Position numbers and translations under genes: made by a program
The notes under the pieces: generated by a model
What the model was told of the DNA's origin: nothing
The model's input: the letters and a program-made list of their open reading frames with translations, nothing else
Database searches by the model: none
DNA from: Adiantum capillus-veneris
Lineage: Eukaryota; Streptophyta; Polypodiopsida; Polypodiales; Pteridaceae
Direction: 5' to 3'
NCBI GenBank assembly: GCA_014529385.2
Contig: CM043944.1
Span: forward strand, 174,742,740-174,806,739
Length of the DNA: 64,000 nucleotides
Part shown: in pieces, positions 51,499-61,419 of the stretch
Layout: every line of letters begins with the position of its first letter
Numbering within the stretch: the stretch's first letter is position 1

Positions 51499-52828
51499 TG
51501 TCAGGAGTTTTTTGGAGCAAGGGATTGCGCATATGTACATACACATGCATGGTGCATCGAATAAAGGATTGCCCATTTTCTAGAGCCAGGTGGTTATGTG
51601 GGACCCACATGTGTACAGGTAGGACAGCATGTACATAGTGCATCGATTTTCATCGTTACTAGTACCATTGTGTTTTTCTACAATAAGGAGGAGTTGGTAG
51701 CGCGTAAAACTTCTCAAGGAAGCTATCCGCGGGCCGACGACGTGAGGTCAGCAGGTGCGTCAGATGGCATCTAGTGGTGTCAGGAGGGCGAACGAGGTCA
51801 ATATTTGCACGCGGATGAGGACGGACACAACGTGGGTGTTTGCTTGTGAGAATTATGTAGAAAGGTCATCATGAGGACCTTTTTTTGGGGCCATTTCACG
51901 TGGTGGCGAGATGCATTATTGGAAAAAAGTTGAGTGCCAGGTGTGCGAATGATGCAAAAAGGTGACAACTATGCACTGCGAGGTCAGTTTTTGGCCTGTT
52001 CGGGGTCTGTTTGAGGTCATCTAAAAGGCCAAGGGTGCCCAACTAATAAATCTAAGTGTGGGAACTGAAAAAACAGAGAGAAGACCAGAAAAAACGTGGA
52101 GAAGAGAGGAGGAACAGCCGCAGGTGTGTTTTTGGTGTGTTTGGAGCCTGTTTTGGCCGTAAACTGCTCATCCGAGGTCGGATTTGAGCACTTTGACATT
52201 GTAGACTGGGGTTTTGGGCCGTTCCGGACGCGATGGCACTGTCCATTTTGCCAAATTCCTCACTCTTTTCCTGCTGTTTTTCTGTGTAAGTTTCTCCTAT
52301 GAGCGAAGTTTCTGCTCCAGTTTGTGATTGTATCTGGTATCTTTTACCCATATTGTGTGAGCTGTTTGCCCCATTGGTGTTGGCCCAAGCTCATTTGTAT
52401 ATAAAAATAAAAAATTATCCTCTTTTGAGCTGAGTTTTTTTGGGTGTGTGTGTGTGTGTGTCTGTGTGGAGTGGGCAAGTGGATAGTCTCTCTCCTCTCA
52501 CTCCAGAGGTGTGTTCCCTGTCTCGGCCAGGTGTGTTGTCTACGCCGAGTGGTGCCCCATAGTGTGTGTGTATCTTCCCAAGAGTGTGTGTCGGGTCGTT
52601 ATAGAGGCGCTGTGTGTGTTTTCATCCTGCTCACATTCTTCTGGCGCCCCCACGGAGGATCTTCTTCGAGTACCTTCTGCTTCGAGCTTCGAGCTTCGAG
52701 ATTCGGGATTACAGGTTACAGGTTACAGGTACAGGTATAGGTGCAGGTGATTAACACAGGTACAGGTAACTGGAGTACAGTGATATACTAGCAGTGATGT
52801 CACTTGCAGTTGTTGTGGGCATGCATCA
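51499..52828 (+). repeat. E 5' LTR
   Basis: TGTCAGGAGTTTTTTGGAGC to GGGCATGCATCA, about 1330 bp. Positions to about 52497 match the 3' LTR. The distal part, known only from this copy, includes GTGTGT runs (52443-52462), GAGCTTC repeats (about 52680-52700) and TTACAGG/TACAGGT repeats (about 52708-52765). The 3' end is placed by the following TGGCGCC and is less certain than the start. Confidence 0.75.
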
Positions 52829-52830
52829 CT

Positions 52831-52846
52831 TGGCGCCTATTTGAGT
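52831..52846 (+). promoter_or_regulatory. Probable primer-binding site of E
   Basis: TGGCGCCTATTTGAG, two bases after the inferred LTR end. TGGCGCC openings are known in plant gypsy elements. It is not the Met-tRNA type used by the other families here, and the tRNA is not identified. Confidence 0.5.
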
Positions 52847-53663
52847 GCATTGTCTGCTGGATTGTACGTTACTTGTGGAAACTGCCATTGTACGCATTTG
52901 TGGAGCCATACTTGGTTGTATTTGGCAGTCCCAGCCATTTCTGAGACTTGGTCTGGAAGATAGTCATTTCTGAGACTTGACTATACGCGATTTGCATTAT
53001 CCTTCGTGTGAGGGTCGATAGCGTGAGGTTTTTATTGAGCTGGGGGATTCTCAAATGTGGAGATCCTTTCGGTGATACAGGTAGCTGGAGCACCCTTTTT
53101 GTGACCTCGCCATAGGCTATGTACTAGTGAGTCCTATTTGATGCTCGGGTTCTATTGTTGGCAGTTTATGCATACAGATACAGTCTATATTTTGGGTTCT
53201 CATTGCTCTATTTCTGGGGAAATTCTGTCGAAATTTTCCCAAGTTATGATGGCTGGTTTTTTGGTATTTTGAGCCATTTTTGCTGTTATGCTGCTGAAAT
53301 TTTGGCAAAATCAGAGGTTGAGTCAGGTGTGCCTTCTTGGGAGCTTCATGGTTGGCTTTAATGGATGATCAAAATGGCCCTCAGTTCACTCCTTTTCATT
53401 TAACTCAAAGAATTCAGATTAATGTTCATGTGTCCAGGAAGATCTTTTTCCAGCAGCGCATAGTCTTTATGTTTGGGCCAAGAAGGTTACGAGAGATCTT
53501 GGAATGTCCTTTGCCTGTTGTAATTCCGATGATCAACTATGAAAACTCATTTGATGTGCATGTGTTTGTTCTCATCTAAACCTGAGCTCCATTGAAGTTT
53601 CTGGGGATTGGGTAGTGAAAAGTTTTGGGTTCTTGAACGTGTGTTTGAAGGGGTTCTCTAGCC
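52847..53663 (+). other. E 5' leader
   Basis: About 820 bp between primer-binding site and gag ATG. Short open frames (53155-53361, 53337-53579) lack any recognisable feature and are probably untranslated. Confidence 0.6.
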
Positions 53664-54308
53664 ATGGCTTTCTCTTATCCGGAGTTTCATGGAAGAAGTG
53701 ATGAAGATGTGGAGGACTTTCTGGAAAAGATGGAGGTTGCCTGCATTAGCAACCAGATTCATGAACCAGCGCAAATGTTACGTCTTCTCCAAATTTGTTT
53801 GAAGAGTGATGCACGAGCTTGGTCCAAAGCATTTGAAGAGGAGTTGCGTATGGCTGATCCACCTATAAGATTGAGTTGGGACAATCTAAGGCATGGATTT
53901 GAAGTGGAGTTTGTGAAGATAGAAGACCCTGACAAAGTGTGGCAAGAAGTACAAGGTTTGGTGCAGAAGGAAGGTGAGCCAGTAGATGCGTACATACGTA
54001 AGTTTTCATTGGCATGGGAGCGAATGTGCAAGGCTTTAGCACCACAGGTACCCCCGCCTGACATGATAAAGAAGGACAGGTTCTTAGCTGGTCTTTGGGA
54101 GAATATACGTTGGAGAGTGGAGCTAAAGAAGCCTAGGACATATGAAGATGCACTAGAGGTAGCAAGGAACAAAGAGTGGAAGCTGAGGAAAATGAGCCAG
54201 TTAGGGGTGGAGTCTTTGCCAATGAGGTCTGAATTTCAGCCTATGGACTCTTTACAAGGTCGTATGTCAGGGGTTCATCATGAACCAGTGGTTCCTGTTA
54301 CTACTTAG
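53664..54308 (+). CDS. E gag, first part, ends at in-frame TAG
   Basis: 214 codons from ATG 53664 in good context (GCCATGGC). A retrotransposon-gag capsid-like domain covers most of it: FHGRSDEDVEDFLEKMEVAC, LRLLQICLKSDARAWSKAF, VWQEVQGLVQKEGEPVDAYI, MCKALAPQVPPPDMIKKDRF and ARNKEWKLRKM. It ends PVVPVTT then TAG (54306-54308). The next codons (GTT ATG) continue the same frame into a segment that still contains the gag zinc knuckle, so the stop falls inside gag and is more likely a mutation than the normal gag end. Confidence 0.85.
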   Translation: MAFSYPEFHGRSDEDVEDFLEKMEVACISNQIHEPAQMLRLLQICLKSDARAWSKAFEEELRMADPPIRLSWDNLRHGFEVEFVKIEDPDKVWQEVQGLVQKEGEPVDAYIRKFSLAWERMCKALAPQVPPPDMIKKDRFLAGLWENIRWRVELKKPRTYEDALEVARNKEWKLRKMSQLGVESLPMRSEFQPMDSLQGRMSGVHHEPVVPVTT

Positions 54309-54311
54309 GTT

Positions 54312-57023
54312 ATGCCAGCAGTGGTCACTACAACAGTGCAAGATGATGGCCTAAGGAAAGACATGAGGCAAGTGGTTGATTTGATGAAGAATCTTAACCT
54401 AAACATGCTAGGTCAAGTGGGAAATAATCGAGGTCGAGGGCGGTTTGCAAATCATCCAGGAGGTGAAGAAAGACCTAGGAATGGTGCTGGACAAAGTAAT
54501 AGTAGGTTTTGGAGGCAGACGCCCACATGTTATAATTGTGGAGAGTTGGGTCACATCAGCCCGCAATGTGATAAGCCACCAAGGATGGGGGGAGACATGT
54601 ATCCATTTCCAAGACAGGTGCTAACCAGGTCAAATGATTATGTCATCGAAATTAAGGGAGACGAAGGAACCAGTGGACTGACCCAGGAGGAAAAGGGAAA
54701 GACAAAAGTGCTAAGTGTAGTCACCTTGGAGAAGGCATCAAAGCTAGAGGATACATTAGTGATGCCTATTGGGAAGAGGACCACAGAGGATAAGGAAGGA
54801 AGAAGTGCCCCAGGTCCTAGTAAGAAGAAAGAAAAGAGCCATGAAGGCGAGGATGTCAAGGCCAAGAGGAAAAGGAGAGCTCGTCGAAAGTTTCATGTTT
54901 CAGATTTTCCACTAGGGGATGGGCAATTAAGCTATGACTTGAAGGAGGATCTGACGAGCAGGAAGGCAGATGTTACTTTTGGGCAACTCATAGAAATGGT
55001 TCCCAAACTAAAGCGACAGTGGAAGAGGATGGTTAACCCAATGGAGAAAGAGCCAGAGAGAGGTTCAGTAAAGGTGTTGGCAATGGACGAGCTACCAGAC
55101 ATTTGTCCAATAGTAGATGTGTGGCATAAAAGGAAAAATTTGGGACAAGGTTATGTGGATGGCGGAGCCCAAATATGCGTCATAACACACTCATGCGTTG
55201 AGAAGATGGGTCTCACAGTGGCTGGGGTGTCAGGTTTTCGGATCAGATTGGCAAACCATCAAAAAGTAAAATGCTTAGGTGTTGTAAAGAGCTTAGAAGT
55301 GGAGGCATATGATGCAAAGGCAATGGTTGATTTTCATGTGATGCCAGCAGGGTTGGGAGCATATCCTATTATACTAGGCAGACCATGGTTACGTGCAGTG
55401 GGAGCTGTTCAAGATTGGCGACATGGTACGATTAGCCTCTATGGGAAGACATGTACCAAGAAGCTTTATAATATGGACACAAGGAAACGATTAGAGGAGC
55501 TTTATGAAGATGAGGACGAGTCTAGTGATGAAGACTCTTCCACGGTGACAGATGAGGACAGTGATAGCACTACCAGCAGTGATGAGGATGCTGATGTTGC
55601 ATTTCTTTTGATGGACAAAGAAATCCAGGAGATTGGTTTAGTTGCATTTGCGAATGAGGTTGAAGATGAAAGTGAAGGGCCTTATGAAGTGATTGAAGGG
55701 CTGATGCAAACCAAGGTTGAGTTGTCAAAGAAGCAAGAATTAATGACGCAAATGATTAGTGGAGACCTCTCAGCTATGGAGAAGGATATATTTTTGCATA
55801 TGCTGGCTAGTTTTTCTGATTTGTTCATTACTTCATATGAAGAGATCAGAGGGTTCAAGGGTGAAGAGATGCATATAGAGCTGAAAGAAGGTGCTAAGCC
55901 AGTGCGGCAAAGGCTAAGAAGGATGGGTCAAGAGCAAATGGAAGCCTTGCGAGAAGAGGTGGACAAGTTGTTGAAGGCAGGGTTCATAGTCCCTGTGGAG
56001 ACCACAGAATGGGTGAGTCCAGTAGTAGTCAGTCCAAAGAAGGATGGGAAGTGGAGAATTTGTGTAGATTTTAAACCCTTAAACGCAGCCACTAAGAAGA
56101 ACCCATATTCTCTTCCATTCATCGATCAGATCTTGGATTCAGTGGCAGGTTATGAGAGGTACAGTGTGTGTGATGGTTTTTCAGGCTATTTTAAATTGAA
56201 GATTGCTCTTAAAGACCGCACAAAGACCACTTTTATTACACCATGGGGCTGCTATTGCTACACAGTATTGCCATTTGGGTTGTCAAATGGACCTTCCTTC
56301 TATCAAGAGAGAGCGAATTGGGTGTTGGAACCATTCATTGGTAGTTGTGTTAAAGCTTTTATGGATGACTTCTGTGTTTATAGCAGTAGGGCTGAACACC
56401 ATGAGAAGCTGCAGATGGTATTGGCTCGATATGATGAATGTGGAGGACAACTAAATCCAAAGAAATGTCATCTAGCACAGCCAAGGGTGAAGTTATTGGG
56501 CCACATGGTGTCAGAAAATGGCATTGAGGTTGATCCAGACAAGGTTAAGTCTATTGTTCTTCTTCCATCACCTACAAGTACGAAGCAATTGGCAACCTTT
56601 ATACACAAAGTGAAGTACATGGCAAGGTTTATTCCATTGTCTTCTCAGATTCTTTATCCATTACAACAAGTGGAAAAGCATGATCCATTGCAATGGGATG
56701 ACAAGTGTGAAGAAGTGTTTCAAGAGGTAAAAGAGGTGTTAGGGGGGTTGTCAGCCATGCAGGCTCCTAATTGGGAGAAAGTTTTTTATGTAAATCCCTC
56801 AGTAGGGGATGATGCCATTGGAGCCATGCTATTGCAAAAGGGGAAGGGCAGCCATTATATGAGGCCAGTGTATTGTGCAAGCCGAGTGAAGTTGGTAGCG
56901 GAGAGAAAGTTCTCGGAAGTAGAGCTAGTGATGGCCAGTGTAATATTTGCTTGTCGACGATTTCGTCATTACTTGCTACCACGGCCTTTTGTTTTCTTGA
57001 CGAGTTATGCCTTTTTGCCATAG
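54312..57023 (+). CDS. E gag end, protease, RT, first RNase H; ends at in-frame TAG
   Basis: 903 codons. Zinc knuckle CYNCGELGHISPQC at residues about 73-86; a Lys/Glu-rich spacer; protease with YVDGGAQICVITH (Asp near 283, D-G-G where D-S/T-G is usual) and PIILGRPWLRAVGA; an acidic spacer with DEDSDSTTSSDEDAD; RT with SPKKDGKWRICVDFKPLNAA (about 573-592), YSVCDGFSGYFKLKI, VLPFGLSNGPSFYQ and the catalytic FMDD near 684; then an RNase H-like domain (DDAIGAMLLQKG, SEVELVMASVIFACRRFRHY). The stop TAG at 57021-57023 follows TSYAFLP; relatives continue here, and the frame goes on unbroken. Confidence 0.9.
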   Translation: MPAVVTTTVQDDGLRKDMRQVVDLMKNLNLNMLGQVGNNRGRGRFANHPGGEERPRNGAGQSNSRFWRQTPTCYNCGELGHISPQCDKPPRMGGDMYPFPRQVLTRSNDYVIEIKGDEGTSGLTQEEKGKTKVLSVVTLEKASKLEDTLVMPIGKRTTEDKEGRSAPGPSKKKEKSHEGEDVKAKRKRRARRKFHVSDFPLGDGQLSYDLKEDLTSRKADVTFGQLIEMVPKLKRQWKRMVNPMEKEPERGSVKVLAMDELPDICPIVDVWHKRKNLGQGYVDGGAQICVITHSCVEKMGLTVAGVSGFRIRLANHQKVKCLGVVKSLEVEAYDAKAMVDFHVMPAGLGAYPIILGRPWLRAVGAVQDWRHGTISLYGKTCTKKLYNMDTRKRLEELYEDEDESSDEDSSTVTDEDSDSTTSSDEDADVAFLLMDKEIQEIGLVAFANEVEDESEGPYEVIEGLMQTKVELSKKQELMTQMISGDLSAMEKDIFLHMLASFSDLFITSYEEIRGFKGEEMHIELKEGAKPVRQRLRRMGQEQMEALREEVDKLLKAGFIVPVETTEWVSPVVVSPKKDGKWRICVDFKPLNAATKKNPYSLPFIDQILDSVAGYERYSVCDGFSGYFKLKIALKDRTKTTFITPWGCYCYTVLPFGLSNGPSFYQERANWVLEPFIGSCVKAFMDDFCVYSSRAEHHEKLQMVLARYDECGGQLNPKKCHLAQPRVKLLGHMVSENGIEVDPDKVKSIVLLPSPTSTKQLATFIHKVKYMARFIPLSSQILYPLQQVEKHDPLQWDDKCEEVFQEVKEVLGGLSAMQAPNWEKVFYVNPSVGDDAIGAMLLQKGKGSHYMRPVYCASRVKLVAERKFSEVELVMASVIFACRRFRHYLLPRPFVFLTSYAFLP

Positions 57024-57041
57024 TTAATTAATGGTACTAAC

Positions 57042-59015
57042 ATGTCAAATGTGGTGAAGAAATGGGTAATTGAGCTGCAAGAGTTTGAGTTCTCTTTTCT
57101 AGTAGAAGATAGTACAAGGGCTACCCTAGCTGATTTGTTGACCTACAAGGAGAATCCCCTTATTGTTAAGGAAGAGGTGGTGAGAAAGGTAGTTGAAGAA
57201 GTGCCACAGATCAGCAATGTACATGTGTTGTTCTTTGATGGTTCATACAGAAAGAGCCATGATGCAGCTTCAGGGGGTATAGCACTTTATGATCCAAAGG
57301 GGAAGCTAGTATGCAAGAGAGGGTTCAAATTGGATGCTCATAGTAACAATGAGGCTGAATATGCTACATTGGAAGCCGGATTACACATTTGTTTGAAGCA
57401 TGGGGTTCGAAGGTTGAGCATAAAAGGTGATGCCTTGTTAGTGGTGAAGCAAGTGCTGGGTGTGTGGAAGAGCAAGAACACCTCATTGAAGGAAATGTGC
57501 TTCAGAATTAAAGGCCTGTTAAAAAAGTTTGAAGCATGGAGCATCAGACACATTGAACGTGCTCTAAATGGAGAGGCACATGAAGCAGCTCAAGGCATGA
57601 TTGGGGAGCTATTTGTGTTGAGGACCACTTTACCTCTTTATCATGGCCGGGAAAGTTTGGCTCAAGAAGAGGAGTTTTTGCTAACAGGAATCATTCCAAA
57701 GGAGATTCAGAAGTCTAAGAAGTATGGCTTTGTGCGTAGAGCATGCAGGTACAAATTGATTGGTGATGTCTTATACATGAAAGGGGCTGATCTCGTGTTG
57801 AGACGTGTACCTTGGCGGGAGGAGCCTTACAGAGTGTTGGAAGAGAATCATGAAGGCGCATGTGGTGGCTACTTTGCTCTAAAGATCACTTTGCATAAGA
57901 TTTTGCAAGAGGGGTATGTATGGCCTAGTTTGCACAAGGATGTTCACCATTGGTGTAGGTCTTGCAATAGGTGTCAAGCATTTGGGAAGAGAGTGTTGAA
58001 GCCAGAGCTACGAAAAACCATTATGGCGTTTGATGTGTTTGAAAAGTGGGGGATTGATGCAATAGGCCCGTTACCTATCACAAGCAGGGGCAAAAGCTAT
58101 ATCTTGACGGCAGTGGACTATCTCTCTAGGTGGGCAGAGGCTATAGCAGTAAAACAGATCACTGCAAAGGATGTGGCAAAATTTGTGTATGATGAAATAT
58201 GTTGCAAGTTTGGGGTGCCATTAGAGCTACTTTCAGATAAGGGGCCAGGATTTAGAGCTAAACTGCTAGACTTCTTATGCACAAAGATGAAGATTAGGCA
58301 CCAGCATACCACTCCTTATTACCCGCAGTGTAATGGCTTAAATGAAAGATTCAATTGTGAGTTGGTACAAATTCTTTCTAAAGTGACAGAGCACCAAGGA
58401 AAGAATTGGGATTTGGAATTGCCTAGTGCATTATGGGCTTATCGTACTTCGGTGAAGACAGGTACAGGGTTTACTCCATTTCATTTGGTGTATGGAAAGG
58501 AAGCACTATTGCCTGTGGAGGTAGAGTTGCCTGCGGTCAAGATGTTAGAGAAGTTGCTTGGGTCGCCTAGTGATGCATTCAAAGAGAGGCTCTTGCAGTT
58601 ACAAGAGGTCCAGTTGGATAGGATGAGCGCATTGGAGCATTATGGGCAGATGCAGGATAACGCTTTGGCAAAGATAAATGAAAAGGTTAAAAGTAAGGGT
58701 ATCAAGAAACATGACTTGGTTTTGCGCTACAATAGTAAGCTGGACAACACCTTCCAAAAGAAGTTTCAAATTAAGTGGGAAGGCCCTTTCAAGGTAGTGG
58801 AGTGTTTTCCAAATGGCACATATCAGCTGGCTAACCTGGATGGTGTTCTACATAAGTCAAGGGTAAATGGATTGCGTCTTAAATTGTATCATGCTAGATT
58901 GATGATGGTGGAGCAAGATGAACTGTCTGTGGAGCAAGCAATGTTGGTGAAGGATGAGGAGACATGTGATGCGGCGAGTCTCATATTGCTCTTTGCTGCT
59001 GCTGATCATGAATGA
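57042..59015 (+). CDS. E pol continued: second RNase H and integrase
   Basis: 657 codons, same frame as the preceding part (six codons after its TAG). It finishes the first RNase H/tether (KKWVIELQEFEFSFL), then a complete type I RNase H: Asp66 in LFFDGSYRK, Glu in SNNEAEYATLEAGL, Asp in IKGDALLVVKQVLG and NGEAHEAAQG. The integrase has a His/Cys zinc region (NHEGACGGYF to CRSCNRCQ, about 269-316), Asp near 338 (KWGIDAIGPLP), Asp near 398 (LLSDKGPGFRAKL) and Glu near 435 (NGLNERFNCELVQ), then FTPFHLVYGKEALLPVEVEL and a C-terminal SH3-like segment (LVLRYNSKLDNTFQKKFQIK). No chromodomain. The stop is 28 bp before the 3' LTR. Confidence 0.9.
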   Translation: MSNVVKKWVIELQEFEFSFLVEDSTRATLADLLTYKENPLIVKEEVVRKVVEEVPQISNVHVLFFDGSYRKSHDAASGGIALYDPKGKLVCKRGFKLDAHSNNEAEYATLEAGLHICLKHGVRRLSIKGDALLVVKQVLGVWKSKNTSLKEMCFRIKGLLKKFEAWSIRHIERALNGEAHEAAQGMIGELFVLRTTLPLYHGRESLAQEEEFLLTGIIPKEIQKSKKYGFVRRACRYKLIGDVLYMKGADLVLRRVPWREEPYRVLEENHEGACGGYFALKITLHKILQEGYVWPSLHKDVHHWCRSCNRCQAFGKRVLKPELRKTIMAFDVFEKWGIDAIGPLPITSRGKSYILTAVDYLSRWAEAIAVKQITAKDVAKFVYDEICCKFGVPLELLSDKGPGFRAKLLDFLCTKMKIRHQHTTPYYPQCNGLNERFNCELVQILSKVTEHQGKNWDLELPSALWAYRTSVKTGTGFTPFHLVYGKEALLPVEVELPAVKMLEKLLGSPSDAFKERLLQLQEVQLDRMSALEHYGQMQDNALAKINEKVKSKGIKKHDLVLRYNSKLDNTFQKKFQIKWEGPFKVVECFPNGTYQLANLDGVLHKSRVNGLRLKLYHARLMMVEQDELSVEQAMLVKDEETCDAASLILLFAAADHE

Positions 59016-59018
59016 TCT

Positions 59019-59043
59019 AGCAGGTTAGGGGATGGGCAAATTA
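59019..59043 (+). promoter_or_regulatory. E polypurine tract
   Basis: AGCAGGTTAGGGGATGGGCAAA-like purine-rich run (59019-59041), immediately before TGTCAGG of the 3' LTR. Confidence 0.65.
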
Positions 59044-60052
59044 TGTCAGGAGTTTTTTGGAGCAAGGGATTGCGCATATGTACATACACATGCATGGTGC
59101 ATCGAATAAAGGATTGCCCATTTTTTAGAGCCAGGTGGTTATGTGGGACCCACATGTGTACAGGTAGGACAGCATGTACATAGTGCATCGATTTTCATCG
59201 TTACTAGTACCATTGTGTTTTTCTACAATAAGGAGGAGTTGGTAGCGCGTAAAAATTCTCGAGGAAGCTATCCGCGGGCCGACGACGTGAGGTCAGCAGG
59301 TGCGTCAGATGGCATCTAGTGGCGTCAGGAGGACGAACGAGGTCAATATTTGCACGCGGATGAGGACGGACACAACGTGGGTGTTTGCTTGTGAGAATTA
59401 TATAGAAAGGTCATCATGAGGACCTTTTTTTGGGGCCATTTCACGTGGTGGCGAGATGCATTATTGGAAAAAAGCTGAGTGCTAGGTGTGCGAATGATGC
59501 AAAAAGGTGACAACTATGCACTGCGAGGTCAGTTTTTGGCCTGTTCGGGGTCCGTTTGAGGTCATCTAAAAGGCCAAGGGTGCCCAACTAATAAATCTAA
59601 GTGTGGGAACTGAAAAAACAGAGAGAAGACCAGAAAAAACGTGGAGAAGAGAGGAGGAACAGCCGCAGGTGTGTTTTTGGTGTTTTCGGAGCCTGTTTTG
59701 GCCGTAAACTGCTCATCCGAGGTCGGATTTGAGCACTTTGACATTGTAGACTGGGGTTTTGGGCCGTTCCGGACGCGATGGCGCTGTTCATTTTGCCAAA
59801 TTCCTCACTCTTTTCCTGCTGTTTTTCTGTGTAAGTTTCTCCTATGAGCGAAGTTTCTGCTCCAGTTTGTGATTGTATCTGGTATCTTTTACCCATATTG
59901 TGTGAGTTGTTTGCCCCATTGGTGTTGGCCCAAGCTCATTTGTATCTAAAAATCAGAAATTCTCCTCTTTTGAGCTGAGTTTTTTTGGGTGTGTATGTGT
60001 GTGTCTGTGTGGAGTGGGCAAGTGGATAGTCTCTCTCCTCTCACACCAGAGG
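59044..60052 (+). repeat. E 3' LTR, truncated
   Basis: TGTCAGGAGTTTTTTGGAGC matches 51499 onward for about 1010 bp, ending near CACACCAGAGGTGTAT where A gag sequence takes over. The last ~320 bp of the LTR is missing. Confidence 0.85.
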
Positions 60053-60728
60053 TGTATGTCATCAGAGTCCGAACTAGACGAGTTCTATGTAGAACTATCA
60101 ACCACGGGGCGAGATTTAGACTGCTTTGCCTTTTTCTTGCCCTTTCTGAAGCTTTACTTTTGGCTTCGCCTTTTGCCTTTTCTGTCTTCTTCTCTCGAGT
60201 CAGATGAGCTAGAAGAACTTTCAGAAGAAGAAGAAGAAGAAGAACTGGGTACTCCTTCAAATCGAACACACTTCTTCTGCTTTCTTGCCTTTTCAAATGT
60301 AGACGGACGACCCAAATAACCCGGGAAGTTAACTCCTTTCTTCTACTTCTTGTCGTGCTTTTTAGCTTTGTTCTGCGCGTCAAAAAGTTGAGCAATTCGT
60401 GCATCAACCACCTCTTCTAATTCTTGCTCTGTATACTTCCTGGGAGTAGGAGGTTTCTTGAGAGCGTGTTTGCGGGGTGGTTTTGTTGTCTCCCGCCACT
60501 GTGTGTGCACCTCATGGAAAGAAGTCTGACTCATATATTTTGCAAATTTCGGGTCGCAAAATTAAGCATCATCTTTGTTGCATCGCCGATCAATTGTCGA
60601 TGCTCCATCTCTTGACGCTCTGAAGGAGTAGGCCGAGGCGGGCCATACTCCTCGCGAAAATCTTCGTTGTGATCTCTTCCTGCATCTCCGGATGCAAAAG
60701 AAGTCAACTGATCTTTGCTTGAAGCCAT
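60053..60728 (-). pseudogene. Family A gag N-terminal half
   Basis: ATG on minus at 60728 gives MASSKDQLTSFASGDAGRDH, PTPSERQEMEHRQLIGDATK and MMLNFA, then a small deletion shifts the frame, and MSQTSFHEVHTQWRETTKPP, QELEEVVDARIAQLFDAQNK and the basic Ser-rich region follow. It is cut at about 60053 by element E's truncated LTR. It probably belongs with the pol piece at 49790-51498. Confidence 0.8.
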
Positions 60729-60778
60729 AGGTGCCGCGTAAAAAGGATCGGATTTCTCGTAGGAGAGAAATCGGCCAC

Positions 60779-60790
60779 GCTCTGATACCG
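60779..60790 (-). promoter_or_regulatory. Primer-binding site, family A
   Basis: CGGTATCAGAGC on minus, one base after the LTR 60792-61419. It has the same first-base change as A2. Confidence 0.75.
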
Positions 60791-60791
60791 C

Positions 60792-61419
60792 TGTAACACA
60801 CTTGGACACTCCAAGTCGAGAATCTACCGTGACACCACAAATAATCACTTCAAAACAATTCACAGTTCACAATTGATTCGACACTGGCCCGACGGAGTTC
60901 CGTGCCTAAAGATATTGGCCCCAAAGACTGGCACCCCTTTCGGTATTTCTTTTTGTATTAACCTGTGTTCAAAGTACAAGAGTGTAGGCAGGCGCTCACA
61001 CTCAGACTCTGCGTCCAGATGCTCTGAGTTTTGAGAGATGTACCCGCATATTTAAAGATTACAAGGGATGCTAAAAGCAGAGCCCCAAAAAGCTGAGAAT
61101 TAAAAGCTTTCAATAATAAAGCAAAAGAGACTTCTCTCTCTCTTTGAACCTCTTGTGTAAAATAAAGCAAAAAGGCTCTCTCTTTGTCCTCTTGCGTAGG
61201 AAAAGCATGCCACGCTGCGTAGCCAGAAAAGCAGCCCACGCTTCTGCAATTTACGCCACCAAATGCGGGCGTTCGTATAGCTGCCACGTGTCAGTCCCGC
61301 CAGTGTGGAATCCGGAAATCCGCAGCCACAGCCACCTCAGCATTCACCGGGGTGTGTGTGTGGATGTGTCCTCTACTGCCCAGCAATGTCCAAGCATGAC
61401 ATGTCACCAATTTGTGACA
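60792..61419 (-). repeat. Family A LTR (inverted), same subfamily as 41786
   Basis: 628 bp, reading TGTCACAAATTGGTGACATG to GTGTTACA on minus. Its U3 (ACTGGCGGGACTGACACGTG, CACACACACACCCCGGTGAA) matches the plus LTR at 41786-42104/46735-47187. Confidence 0.9.

Larger units (their letters stand above)
51499..60052 (+). mobile_element. E: Tat-like Ty3/gypsy element
   Basis: 5' LTR 51499 to about 52828, primer-binding site at 52831, leader, gag-pol 53664-59015 in a single frame with two TAG stops, polypurine tract, and 3' LTR 59044 to about 60052 (truncated). The two LTRs differ at roughly 2% of aligned sites by eye. Left flank is RT of a minus A element, right flank its gag, so sequence between them was lost and no target duplication is left. 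Gene order RT, RNase H, second RNase H, integrase without chromodomain fits the Tat group. Confidence 0.9.

Noticed and set aside
53664-59015. TAG reassigned as a sense codon in this genome
   Set aside because: Two TAGs in E and one in the LINE look striking, but other ORFs here end normally at TAG, and decay of silenced copies (CAG to TAG) explains E. Nuclear code change is not known in land plants.
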